From positions 23,433,047 through 23,497,046 of the forward strand of contig NC_134956.1 of NCBI RefSeq assembly GCF_965638725.1: a stretch of DNA of 64,000 bases, given 5' to 3'. The notes under the pieces are model-generated. The model was not told where the DNA came from. It ran no database searches and saw only the letters and a list, made by a program, of their open reading frames with translations. The translations under genes and the position numbers were made by a program. The stretch is from Aptenodytes patagonicus. Its lineage: Eukaryota > Chordata > Aves > Sphenisciformes > Spheniscidae. Positions within the stretch are counted from its first letter, which is position 1; every line of letters begins with the position of its first letter. Below are positions 35,096 to 46,200 of the stretch, one piece after another.

Positions 35096-35390
35096 TTAAC
35101 ACGCACCCCTTCCTGTAACTTGAGCTGCTAGTTTGGGCCGGGTAGGGGAGAAAATATCCCAAGGATCACTTTGCTTGTTGCACCTGACTCCAGGCCTCTC
35201 TCTTGCTGCTGCTGTACAGTTTCGCCAGGTCTAGTCTGTTGGAAATCGAAATGGTTTTACGAGTCCCGCCAGCGGGGGCCCAGCCGGTGAGCAGCCGCTT
35301 CCCGACCGGGGCGAGTTGAGAGCTTCATGCAAGAGGGAGCAATTCGGCCGAAGTCGACAGCACGATGCCCGCTGAATGTGCCCCTGTGAG

Positions 35391-35500
35391 TGCCTTTGAA
35401 AAATTAAAAGGCTGGGATTTTCAAAGGAGTCTAATCCCGGTGGGGTTTGAGCATCTGAATTCCTTAGTCTCCTTGGCAAACCCTGGCCCACATTACTGTA
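35391..35500 (+). mobile_element. BHLHE40: Ancient repeat-derived hairpin within BHLHE40 3' UTR
   Basis: CCTTTGAAAA (35393-35402) and TTTTCAAAGG (35418-35427) are perfect 10-bp inverted repeats with a 15-nt loop. GGCTGGGATTTTCAAAGGAG is the opening phrase of a widespread old sauropsid repeat as I remember it, and the following text (GAATTCCTTAG, CCTTGGCAAACCCTGGCC) resembles its degenerate far end. In the mRNA this would fold as a hairpin. The stem is seen; the repeat origin is from memory. Confidence 0.5.
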
Positions 35501-36040
35501 TTAAAGAACGAGGGTTAGGGTGTTGACACGTCCCATTAAAACTGCGAGGGTCTTTCTCCACAGGAACATCATGTCCAATTTGACTTTTTTTTTTTTTTTA
35601 ATTTAAAAAAAACCCCAAAACTTCACTGCAAAATGCAGTGCTGGGTTTTTTTCTTACTGGTTTTGAGAACTCGTGTCCAGAAACCCTATTGTATGGATTT
35701 TCCTTTGGCCCTCCCATTGCACCAGCTGTTGAGATGCACTATGCTTGATTGCAGATTGTGTTCTAACGTTTATTTTGTTGTTGGTTTTTGTTTTTTTTTT
35801 GTATACAGTTGTTGCCTTTATTTGTAAAATCCTGTTATATATATTATATAAATATATTAAAAGGTAAAACGTTTCAGATGTCTATTATTTGTATAACTAC
35901 TTGAGCATAAAGAAGTGAGAAATATGAATGTATTCTTGTTTCTGGGTTGTCTTTTTTTTTTTGAAGAGAAGAATTTTTTTGTTTTTCTCTAGGGAGAGGT
36001 ACAGTGTTTATATTTTGGAGCCTTCTTCGAGGTGGGATAT

Positions 36041-36048
36041 TGTACATA
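36041..36048 (+). promoter_or_regulatory. BHLHE40: Pumilio-type element TGTACATA in 3' UTR
   Basis: It matches the PUM consensus TGTAHATA exactly and lies about 45 nt before the distal poly(A) signal. PUM proteins usually promote mRNA decay. Use is inferred. Confidence 0.4.
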
Positions 36049-36091
36049 TTTTTATCTTGAGTAAATGTTAAGTAGTTGTTTAAAAATACTT

Positions 36092-36097
36092 AATAAA
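36092..36097 (+). terminator. BHLHE40: Distal polyadenylation signal AATAAA
   Basis: AATAAA is followed by T/GT-rich sequence (from about 36103). Cleavage is expected near 36110-36117. The surrounding text (TTAAGTAGTTGTTTAAAAA, then TTAATAAAATAATTC) matches my memory of the conserved end of vertebrate BHLHE40 mRNA, so this is probably the main site. Confidence 0.7.
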
Positions 36098-36117
36098 ATA
36101 ATTCTTTTCCTGTGGAA

Positions 36118-38200
36118 GATAAGGGTTTGCCTCCTGTGCTCTTAAATATTTGAGCAGGGTCATTTTGTATGGTGCGATGCCGCAGCCGATGGCGAGCAGA
36201 GCAGCGTGCAGGGCGGAGCGGGGCTCTCCTCGCTCCCCCGGCAGCTTCTGTGCCACCAGTGCCCGAAGGCAGCTCAGGGTCCCATTACCCATGTCCCCGG
36301 GTTACTTATTTAACTCCCTTGGCACCTTCGGGGATTTTGCTCCTTCCCAGTCCAAGTAAGGTGCCAGGAGAGCCCGGCTGGCTTTTCTGCTTGCTTCTTA
36401 TTTCGCTTCGTGCTCTCTGGGCCTGGCTTTTTGGCTCATCTGCCCCAAGCGCAGCAGGGAGGAGGAGGAGGCAGCCCCTCGCCGCGGAAGATGCATCTTC
36501 TCCGCAGGCTTTGCCCACTATCTGGAGGCAAAATGGGCTTTTTACAAACGAGGGGCTTCGCTTTGCCAGCGTCCCTCAGCCCTGCATCACAGCCTCGCAA
36601 AGGCACTGCCTCCCCTCGAGGGCCGAGGGGCGTGTGAGGCCTGGGGTGGCTCCTCGCACAACGTCTGTCCCGGCTGGCCGGGGGCCAGGGACGCCCTTCT
36701 CAGCCCACGCCGCCTCTGCCGGGGAAAGCCCCGGCTGCCTCCATGGTGGGCCCGTTCGGCTGGGAGGGACGGCCACCGTGCTGCCGCTGAGCGCCCGGGC
36801 AGGGCCGGATCCTGCCTCTGCCAGGAACGAACCCGTGCCACCCCCCCCCCCGCGTGCCCCATCACGCTGCCGCGCTTCTCCCATGTGCTCCTGTGACTGT
36901 TTTGCAGGTTTGGGACTTTCAGCCGGCACCGCAGGCGGTGGCGAGCAGCCTGGTGCCTCTGCACTCATGCTGCTGCAGAACAGGCTCGAGGAATATGGCA
37001 CGCATCTGAACACGGGCTCCTTCCCCGCCTCTCCAGCAACGACGCACCGTTTCTGGCCTCCGTGCAGAACGGAGGGGAACCCAAACCTCTTCCCAAAGGC
37101 GAAAGATGGACGAAGTGCGGCTCTGGCCTGGGAGGGACGGGTGGGAGGACTCGGGTTCCTGGCGGCACTGCCTACGTGTGGATGGGGCACGGGCACTTCT
37201 GTGGGATATTTCAGCTTTTCACAATGCAGATGAATCACAAAACGTGGTGAGAGGTTAAATGCCCGACTGGGACAGCGCTGCCCGGTCCTGGGCTGCAGCA
37301 TCTCTGGGACCCCGCTGGAGGAGAGGCAGGTGCCCGGGGGCTGCTGTTAGACTATGGTTAGCGTTGGCTTAAAGTACCGTCAGCTTAAGTAATGCTAGAG
37401 AAAAATACAGGGCTGCTCGTATTAATTTATTTGGAGCCTCCATACCTCCTCACATTTATGTTGTGTTTGTTTTAATTAGGGCTAAATATTGATCTCACTG
37501 AAGACGACTGTAAGTAACCCCATTTTGGGGACAGCATTCGGTGCTCAGCGCAGCAGTGTTTACAGCCTCGTTAGCGGCTGGATTTCTGGCTCGTTTCCAC
37601 GGCTCTCGCTCCCCTTCGGTCTCCATCTTCTGACCCACCTTGTCGTATGGTGGGAGGACTCACAGAAGCTCCAGATCCTCAGTCACGGAGGAAAGAAATT
37701 GTAAAAAAAAAAAAGTGGAAGAGAGAAGGTTTATACAGGAGGTGAAGGCTAATTACAGCTGGGGATTTTCTCTGCCGCCCTGGCCGGGCGCCAGCGGGAC
37801 AGGTGAGTTCCCTGGGGCAGAGCAGGGTCCGGTGGCCCTCGGCCATCCCCGGCCGGCACCGCGGGGCAGGGGCTGCGCCCACCGGCAGCACTGAGTGGGG
37901 GATGCCCTGCCTGCGGACCCCCGCACCGGGGCTGCCCGCGCCTCGAGCAGCCCCCTGCCCTGCCTCTGCCTGCTGCGGGAATGCCCCGCCGCCATCCCAC
38001 CGCGGCGTCGCCCGCCTGGCAGAGCCGTCACGCTCCGTCCCGGTGCAAAGAGGAGAGGGGGCAACGCGGACGGGGGCCGAGGGAGGAAGGCGATGGAGGG
38101 GCCGACCCCCGGCATGGCGCCAGGTCGTGGCAGCCCGTGCCGCGCCGCACCGCGCCGGCGGGGCGTGCTGAGTTCCCCGGACTTGTTTTCATGGTCTCAC
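36118..38200. other. GC-rich intergenic blocks downstream of BHLHE40
   Basis: Two GC-rich segments (about 36.17-37.2 and 37.76-38.17 kb) contain many CpGs and a C-run at about 36840-36852. A 354-codon open frame runs from 36169 to 37233 on + and a 241-codon frame (36576-37301) on -. Neither resembles a known protein, and open frames on both strands point to stop-poor GC-rich DNA. They may be downstream CpG-rich regulatory elements. Confidence 0.45.
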
Positions 38201-41200
38201 CCAGCTCTGACCTGCCTCAAATGTTGACACAATGTCACGTTTCCGACTGCAGTCTTTCATGTGCAGCCGGAGGCTAAATACGGCTGCTGGTTCCTGGAAA
38301 AAGACGTGCCTGGCACCCTTTCAGCAGAAACCCGATCTCCATGCAGGCTTGGCACAACAGCTGAATAACATGGCAATAACTCTTTCAGCAGCATTTCAAC
38401 CCATAAATAGGGCTTCCCGAGCGACTCCTTGAAGTAAGGCAAGGATACAATGATTTTTAGAAAAAGCAAAAAATAAAGCCAGCGTGCGTGAAAAGTAAGC
38501 GCAAGGAGGCAGCCCGGTTCGGAGCAGATCAAAGGAGATCGTGGAGATGCTGAGCGTGGTTTGGTTAATACGAGCGCGGGATTGCCTCAAAAGGAAAGAA
38601 ATGCTCTTGGCTTTTTTAATGTCTCAGTCCTGTTTTATACCGGCCCTGTGGAGGTAGGGTAAGAGCCTTCCTGAAAGCGAGGGCCCTTCCCAACCCCGGT
38701 GAGGACACAGAGACACATCATTTTAGCTTTTCACCACCTGTTTGGAAAGCTCCTATAACCGATTGCTATGGGACTGGATGGTTTTTACAGGCATGTACCC
38801 CGGGAGCTGCTTATTTGCATTATGCATGGACCAGGGCCTAAAATAATCTGCAGTGACGCACATTTTTTGCTGTGATTTTTTTTTTTTTCCCATTTTTTTT
38901 TTTTTCTTTTCCAGGACTCCATTTTTCTGAACGTGCCGTGACTTTTGAGGACCACGCATGGTTAACCAGCCCCAGGGCTCCCGAGTCCCTGAATCAGCAC
39001 GTCCGCCTGCAGACACCGAGCCGAGGGGGAGCGCTCCCCCCGGCCGTGACACGGCCATGGCGGGGAGAAGTGCCCTTCTGCTCTGCCCTGGCTTTCATCT
39101 GCAAAGCGTGTAGCTGCAAGTGCCGCGTGTTTACAAATGCAGGCATTGCAAGATCCCTTGAACTGTGTCCTAGTACAAAAGAGGCTTTGAAACAAGAAAC
39201 ACGTTGTCATGGCATGTTCCAGGCCAGCAGCACCAGACTGAACCAGATAATTGCTGTTTCTGCTTTAGCTGCTTCATCGTGGAAAAAGCAGCAGGTATTG
39301 AGCAAGTCTTTTTTCCCTTTAGACATTTGGTGTGATGCTCGGGATGGAAGGAGAGGGTCGGGAATGCCCGGGCAGACGGGGGCAGAGGCGGGATGAGCCC
39401 AGCCGGTGCTGCATACCGCTCCCGAGCTCCGCAGGGCTGGAGGCGAAATTACTCTGCTGGGTTCAGGTCGCGTAACTGTAGCCAGCGGAGCCGGTGATAC
39501 TGCCCCTCGCTATGCGACATGGGGTATTCATGTTTTGTAACCCTGACTCGCGGTGTGCTGCCGGAGCCAGGAGACGCGGTTCTCACAGTCCCCGTCCCCC
39601 CCCCCCCCCCCGCAAAGCTCCAGACCTTTCCCACCGCCCTTCTCCAGGCACTTCGTGGCACTCGAGAAATATCCAAATACCTCTCAGTGGCAGCTGGCCA
39701 GGTAAAAACTGCTAATTGGCCCCTACGTTGAATATGTCCGTTACCGCCCCTGGGCTCGATGGCCGGGCAAGCAGGACCTTTGCACCGTTAGAAACAGCGG
39801 GCGCGATGGAGGGGGTGCCTGCGCTCTTCTGCCCAGGCTCCCAGGGCACCGCACTCCCATGCTGGGGTTTTAAGAAACAGAGGGTAATACTTCTACCTGG
39901 CATTTTGAAATAATTTATTTCTTATACCTTTCTCTTTCTCCCGGGTGTGTTTTTGCTCTGGCCACGTCACTCCGTGGAGTCAGCTATTGCCATTACGCCC
40001 AGTGCCTTTGGAAACGGCAAAACAGTAAAGCTCTGGCTGGGAAGGGCTTTTCACTGCATGTGCCTTGTTAAAAACTGCAAAACTGGGGAAGGCTGGGTAA
40101 CGCCACACAGCTGAGGGAAAACAGAGGAGTTTGGGACTAGTTTGCAAGAAGCAATGCTGAGGAATGCCTGAAAATAACAAGGTAGATTCCCCAGTCTCCT
40201 CTCGTGCATGCTGCTGCCTTCAGGCAAATGGGACCTGGATAGGGTCTGTCCCATGCTGGTTGCTCCCGGCCTCCCCGTACCCGACTCGTTACGTCCACAC
40301 GGAGCCGCAATCCTGCCTGGGTCTCAGGCTGCCAACAGTCCTGTGGCATGGCCGGGTTAAGGCAGAACTGGTTAAGGCAGGTAGGTGTCTGCCGCGGGAC
40401 GCCGGGTCTTCGGCTGGCTCAGCACTGCCCCGCACCCGTGTGCGCCCGTCCACCTTTGCGCCGGGCTGCGGCCGGGGAAGCCCACTCTGTGGGGGCGAAA
40501 ATGCCGACTGGGGAAGAGCCGGGTCAGCCGTCTGCAGCCTCGGGCTTGTCCCCAGAGGTCCATTTTATCTACTCTCCCGACCTCTGCTTTTTATTCCATT
40601 ACCCAGGACAGGATGCCACTTTATTGTTTTCTGAACAACAACTCAGGCCAAAAAATGGTGGCAGCGGTCTGTCATCGCCAGAGCTGCCACACAAGGAGTA
40701 ATTAGTTTTCTCTCTGCAATACAGCTTTATCTTTCCTTCGGCCCGTGGTGCTGCTGGAAGTATTGCAATGTTCCCCTCTCCCGTGCGGGGCTCTCCCGGT
40801 AGCCTCGCTGCGTGCCTCCTTTCAGAGGCAGCTAGAAAAAAGGCAAAGATATATTCTGCTTTGAAAGTACTGATGAATATGCAAACAGTTAGGCCTGAAA
40901 TATTACTTATCCTTGTCACGGGGTATGCACGGAGTTCGTATTTGCACTTTAGCCTGAGGATGTATACAACATGAATGTGGAGCTGAGCAGCTTATGGAAG
41001 ATTTAACTCTTATTTCTATTCTTGACGCCGAATCATTAATAAGGTTCAGGGCCTTTCCCAGCACTCTCCTCCTGCTGCAGCAGGGGTTTGGAAACCTGCC
41101 GGCAGAGTTTTACCTCAGCTATCGATTGGTGCGCAGCGGGGGTAATATTTCATCCCGAATGGAAGCAGTCACTGATGATTATCGCATGCTATTAGCACGT

Positions 41201-41345
41201 GTCATCACGAAATCGGTGTGATTTGAGATGAAATGCGACCTATGGGCGCAGGCAACCACATTCTGAAGTATTCTAGCTGCATTACACCGCACGGGTAACG
41301 CCGGGGCTTGACGAGCTATTACTGTTGCTGGTACCATGCTGATTA
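38201..41345. other. Intergenic DNA, no gene recognised
   Basis: A pyrimidine tract of nearly 40 nt (about 38876-38912) ends in CAGG and looks like a splice acceptor, but no flanking exon can be supported. A C-run lies at 39596-39611. Otherwise nothing is recognised. Confidence 0.45.
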
Positions 41346-41440
41346 AAAACCCCAGCTCACTCCTGCTCCTATTGAAATCAGTGGGAGGTCTGTCATTGCC
41401 TTCAGTGAGTGCTGGACCAGATCCAGATTTCACTTCATAG
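41346..41440. mobile_element. Ancient palindromic amniote repeat relic
   Basis: CTCCTGCTCCTATTGAAATC, then AGTGGGAG, then CATTGCCTTCAGTG, then GATCCAGATTTCAC is a degenerate form of a recurrent sauropsid repeat built on GAAGTCAATGGGAG / CATTGACTTCAATGG. The inward symmetry is still visible. Family recognition is from memory, with no formal name. Confidence 0.5.
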
Positions 41441-43160
41441 TATGCATTATTCCATAGGATTAAAGCGGTGCAGGGAGCGGGATTCCTCTCCCTCGCTGAC
41501 CTCTACCGCTTAGAAGTTTGTCTTGGAGGTGGTTGGGACGTGAGGTACCCGACCTGGTTTTGGTGACTACCCAGGGAGGAGACGAGCGGTGTTTCCTCTG
41601 CGGCGGCTGCAACAGCTGTACGAGCAGCACCGCAGCAGTGCCAAAATATCACGCTCCCGAAGGTCAGCCGAGGCTGGGGTGCTGCTCTGGGGGTGCAGGT
41701 TAAACATGAGGTGCTGGGCAGCCCCAGAGCATACCTGGGCAACACCCCTTGAACGACCATACCTGGGTGGTATGGGGACAAGGCAGGCGGGAAGGCTCCG
41801 CTTGCCGTCGGTGAGACACGGATTCCCGTAAGCGTTGCCTGTACAGTCAAAGCGTTCGACCCCACCAGCACGCCAGAGCCCCAGTTCGCAAATAAAAAAG
41901 CCCGAGCACGCCCTGGGAGCCTCGGAGGAGGCCCTGGCTCTGCGCACTCCACTCAGGAGTCAGTTGGGGAGGGGTTTTCGCTGGTTCTTGATTTCAAACA
42001 AGCGTTTGACCTCAAAGCCGTACCGGCTGTGCTGGGGCTGAATTCCCCTTGTGGTGTGGGAGGGCTCCTGAGGGCACCATGGTGGCTGCAGGCGTGGATC
42101 CCGCCGGGGCCATGCCCGTCCCCACCGTGCGCCCGGCCCCGACGGACGAGCCTTTGGGTGGAGGATGACTCAGGGCCCCGTGCAGAAAGGGCCGCGGAGG
42201 GAGGGGGTGGCGGTGACTCCCCCCCCCCCAGTGCTGCTGGGGAACTGAAGCAATCTGTTTATCATGGAAAAACTGCTCTTTGCAGCGATTCAAATGGAAA
42301 CTTCCCAGAATGACTGTTGCAGGCTTTCCCCTTGAATCACCTCGCCTCCGAAGAGCCGCTTTCTAAGATGATGCCCTCGGGAAAGCTGTCATTGGCCTCG
42401 GCTGTGCCGCGGTGGCTCCCTCCCTGCAGCACAGCTGGTCTCAGTCTCTTCTCAGGCCCCTTTCTACCAGAGCATCTCTGCTCGCTTTGGCTGGATGGAA
42501 GTGTCTGATGAGCAAAAGCAGGTCCAGGAGTGCAGGAGCCCCTGAAGGCCACAGGCTGGGGCTCAGCTCGGGGTCTGAGCCCGGCTTTTGGTCTGCAGAC
42601 CACAGCAGGGGCTTGCCCCAGGAGGGACAGGTAAGTGACCGCCAGCACGGAGCTGTCCCACGAGCCACACCGCTTGGTTTTGGAGGACGAAAGGCCAGAG
42701 GGTGGTGGTCAGCCCTGCCACCCTGTGCCAGGCACCAGGCACTCGCCCCAACTCGGGGAACACCCCAGGATGGAGGCTCTGACGGCAGCATCCACTGCCA
42801 TCTTGCGAAGGCCATTTGCCTCTTTTCCCTGCCTGCTGGCTGCCCATCACCCTTTCCATGGTTTAAATGAGTGTCCAAAGGTCATGGAGAATTTAGCCTC
42901 TGCCCAGCGGCTCGCATAGCCGAATGAATAAGGAGTGAGTGTGTGATGCCTGACTCAATCCGCTCCCACGTGCAAACCCACCGGGCACTTTGCATCCCGT
43001 GCTGACACAGCCGCTGCAAAATCTGCGCCGGCGGAGAGCGTGGAGCACGCGTGTCGCCTGCCGTGCCGTGCCTGCAGCCCGCGTGCCTTGCACAAGGCCC
43101 CTCGCCCAGCATACGGCCCCCGAGGGATGCTCCCCGGGCAGCCGGCGTGGCCCGTCCCCA
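41441..43160. other. Intergenic DNA, no gene recognised
   Basis: A perfect hairpin, CCATACC-TGGGT-GGTATGG, lies at 41757-41775. A C-run lies near 42220-42230, and a CACGTG at 42967-42972. Open frames on both strands lack coding character. Confidence 0.5.
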
Positions 43161-43206
43161 GCAGCGGGCAGGGCAGCGGGCAGGGCAGCGGGCAGGGCAG
43201 CGGGCA
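43161..43206 (+). repeat. 12-bp minisatellite (GCAGCGGGCAGG)
   Basis: Nearly four contiguous units of GCAGCGGGCAGG are seen directly; the last is partial. The unit length is a multiple of three, so it produces a short repeated peptide in each frame, but no gene is supported. Confidence 0.9.
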
Positions 43207-46200
43207 CGCCGCCTCCGCCACGAGGCGTTTCCGGGCCAGCGCAACCACAACTTCGTGTAAAGCTCTGAGTTGTCAGCCTCGCAGATTGGGAAAAGATACG
43301 AAGGAGCCAGGTGTCGCAAGGGGTGGGCGGCCACAGAGCCGGGCAGGGGGCGGGGAGGGAGGGCAGGTTACGGCACCCCAGTGATCCCCGCTGCTGCCCT
43401 CAGAGCAAAGCTGCCGGGGATTTTTTCTGCATTTATTCCTGTCGTCCCCGCGGTGCTCGTCCCCATAGTAACAGAGCAGCCTGGCACTGCAGCACTTGGT
43501 GACATCCCTGGTCCCCGGGCGGGAACTGAGGACCCCGAGGCTGTACCCCGGGGCGTGCCGTACCCCAACACCTTGGTGGGGCACATGAGCCTGGGGATGG
43601 CTTTCCTGCGCTTCAGAACATGTCAAGTTTTCACTGTCTCTCTCTGCAGCCCTGGAAAAGCAAACATAAGCTGCCGGCCGAGGGGATGGCACAGCCGGGC
43701 AGGCATGGGGCTGCCCAGGACCTGGTAGGAGCTTGCCAGGGGCGAGGGATGGCTGGTGGCGGAGGCTTGTTCCCAGGGCTGGTGGCAGATGCTCGTCCCT
43801 GGTGCCCGCAGCAAGTGGTTGCACGCTGGGGCTCGCGGGGCACGCTGGTGCGAACGCCATGCCGGCGGTCAGCCGGGCACCTGCTCTGGCAAAGCCAGGC
43901 GCTGCCACGCATGTGACGAGCACGAGCCCCGGCTGCTGCATGCTGGTGAGGCTTTAACAGCAGAAGGGTTTTCCAGCTGCAGCCAGGCTCTGGCAAACAC
44001 CTGGGCACTTGAGGTCAGGAGGTATTTGCAACACGAGCTTTCTGAACCCAGGAGTGAGGCAAAGGTGTTTTTTAAAGAGACCGGCAAGATCGAGATCTCC
44101 CTGCACATCCTGGAGCCGCTCGGAAGATGAGTCAAAGGATTCCTGAAACGATTACAGCTGCGAGGTGCAGCAGCACCGACACATTCACCGTCAGCAGCAC
44201 TGCCAGGCGCCCTCGGACAACTGCTCGTGCTTTCCGTTTAATAAGACATATTAGGCAATTTCCCATTAAAAATGTTTATGGGAATATATAAATATTCACT
44301 TATACAGAACTTGCCTGGCCCTTTGTGCACAGAGTGGTGGTGAGAGTGACTTGAATTGTTATAAATCTATCAAGAAAGCTTGAGATGGAGCCCGCCGCAT
44401 GGCGAGGAGATGGATGTCCTGGAGCCCCGGTGGGGGCTAAGGTCCTCCAGGCGCCGGGGCGGGAGACCTCGTTCAGCAGGATTTAGCACCCCGCCGAGCA
44501 GGACGGGGCCACCACGGGACCTGCGCCACGTCCCTCAGCGCCCAGCCACAGGCAGCGTGGGCCGGGTTTTCCCTTGTGTGATTTCCCGATGGCCGCAGGA
44601 AGAGCATGCACAAACCCGATCTGGATTAAATCAAAGGAATTTTTTTTTTTCATTTGCTGTCTTATGCGCTGACCACCAAACCACATCCTTCGAGCCTGAG
44701 CCCAGCACAGCGAAACAAAAAGTAGGCCAGGGCTTTTTGCCTTTTTTTTTTTTTTTTTTTCTTTCTTTCTTTTCCCTTAGTGCATCAGTTGGATGCAAAG
44801 CTGGCACAAACCTCTTCTCCAGCCCCTCCGCTCCCACGGAGCCCAGCGCATCCCCACGGGACTGCCCTCTCCCAGGGCAGCCCAGCGTTTCCCCCACCCT
44901 GATTACCCCAAGCGAACCACTTGCAGCTCCACGTGAAACCTGGGAACTACCCAGGTTATGTCCACTAAGCACAGCATCAGTGGGGAGCAAATATAGAGGA
45001 ATAGTAAGTAATGACGTCCTGGCAGATCATGTTGTCAGGACCTAATAAGACGCAACGCGGGTTTGTACTTAGCTCTCACCCGACTGCATTAAGCAGGCGA
45101 ATGTTTTACAGTCTGACCATGAGATCGGAGCAAACTGGAGGGGACCTGTCGGCAAAGAGCCCCCAGTTGCTGGCAGGAGCGGCGGCCGCAGTGCGACACC
45201 AGTCCCCGGGCAGCATCTCGAGAGCAGGGCTTGCATCAGTCGCGATCTGCCTGCATAGGGAAGTTCTCACGTTTAAAGAACAGAGAGCAGCTTTATTGTT
45301 TTATTTTGCAAACCAAAACCAGCCGGGAGTTTCTGAAGTGTCTGCCATCCCCGCAGAGAGCTGTTTAGTCATGCCTGGTGTGTATGCATGTGAGACAGAG
45401 TGTAGGGGAGGGAGTCTCTAGGACTTTGCAAAGATTAAAGATTTATGCTGACCCTTGAATCTGATCCAAGGCTACTAATCTGTCCTGATCCTATCGTCTG
45501 CTCAGGGTGGATCTATTTCACTTTCCTTTATGGTACTCCTGACTCACTCCACTCCCACTCCGGGCCAGACCAGTGGGAATGGGAAGCACTACCACATATT
45601 TGTTTGGGTTTGCATTTAAAGCTCTGGACCTGTAGTGGGTGCAGCTCATAAAGGAAACCAGTGTGGATAAGATATGGGTGAGCTGAATGCTTGGAAACCA
45701 CTCCCAAACACAAGCTAAAGTGGTTTGAAATCAAGGTGGAGTGATGTACGGAAGGCACAATACTTGGCAGCTACGCCCAACGTGTGAGAAACGCGTTTAA
45801 ATCCAAGGTGGTAAGGTAGGCAGGTCATCCAACCTGCTTCCGAGGCAGACAGCTCGTTGCCTTGCGGGGTCTGTAATGCCAGGTGTAACCTCTCCAGCAG
45901 AGAACTGGGTATCGACCCCCTCCATCTGCCCGCCCACCCTTTCCGACTCTGCACTTTGCACCCCTGTGAGACTTTTGTGGGCCTGTGGGAAGCTGTGCCG
46001 GGGGTACTGCTCATGCCCCGGCACCGCTCTGCCTGGGAAATGGCTTGCTTGCGCTCCATCACCCCATACTGAAACCCTCCTGATGGCTGCTGAGGATTTT
46101 GTACGAAAAACGAAGTGTAGAAGATTTTGTTGAGGGCAGAATAAATCTCCTCTGCCCTTGCAAAAAAAGGTGTGGCAGAAAGAGCAGAGTAGGAGCTTCC

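Larger units (their letters stand above)
31021..36115 (+). other. BHLHE40: BHLHE40 gene (transcript span): DEC1 transcriptional repressor
   Basis: Five exons with GT-AG introns (103, 275, 664 and 1013 bp) join into a 413-codon reading frame; human BHLHE40 has 412 residues. The product is a nuclear bHLH-Orange repressor that binds class B E-boxes (CACGTG) as a dimer. It acts in the circadian feedback loop and in hypoxia, differentiation and immune responses. Order of parts: variable N-terminus (1-50), bHLH (about 52-107), Orange domain (about 142-175), Ser/Asp-rich linker (about 230-247), SUMO site K279, basic cluster (288-291) and a Pro-rich C-terminus without the WRPW motif of HES proteins. 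The close relative BHLHE41/DEC2 is excluded: the C-terminus (ending LETKD) matches BHLHE40, and the Ala/Gly-rich tracts of DEC2 are absent. Transcript ends are predicted. Confidence 0.9.
34408..36115 (+). other. BHLHE40: BHLHE40 3' UTR
   Basis: About 1.7 kb, close to the human length. It has C9 followed by T-rich tracts at 34431-34461, an A18 run at 34623-34640 that could cause internal oligo-dT priming, a (TA)n tract before 35032, a repeat-derived hairpin (35391-35500) and a T- and AT-rich distal part (35580-36100). TGTACATA, a Pumilio consensus, lies at 36041-36048. Long UTRs with such elements fit a short-lived, rapidly induced mRNA. The 3' end is predicted from the distal poly(A) signal. 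Confidence 0.75.
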
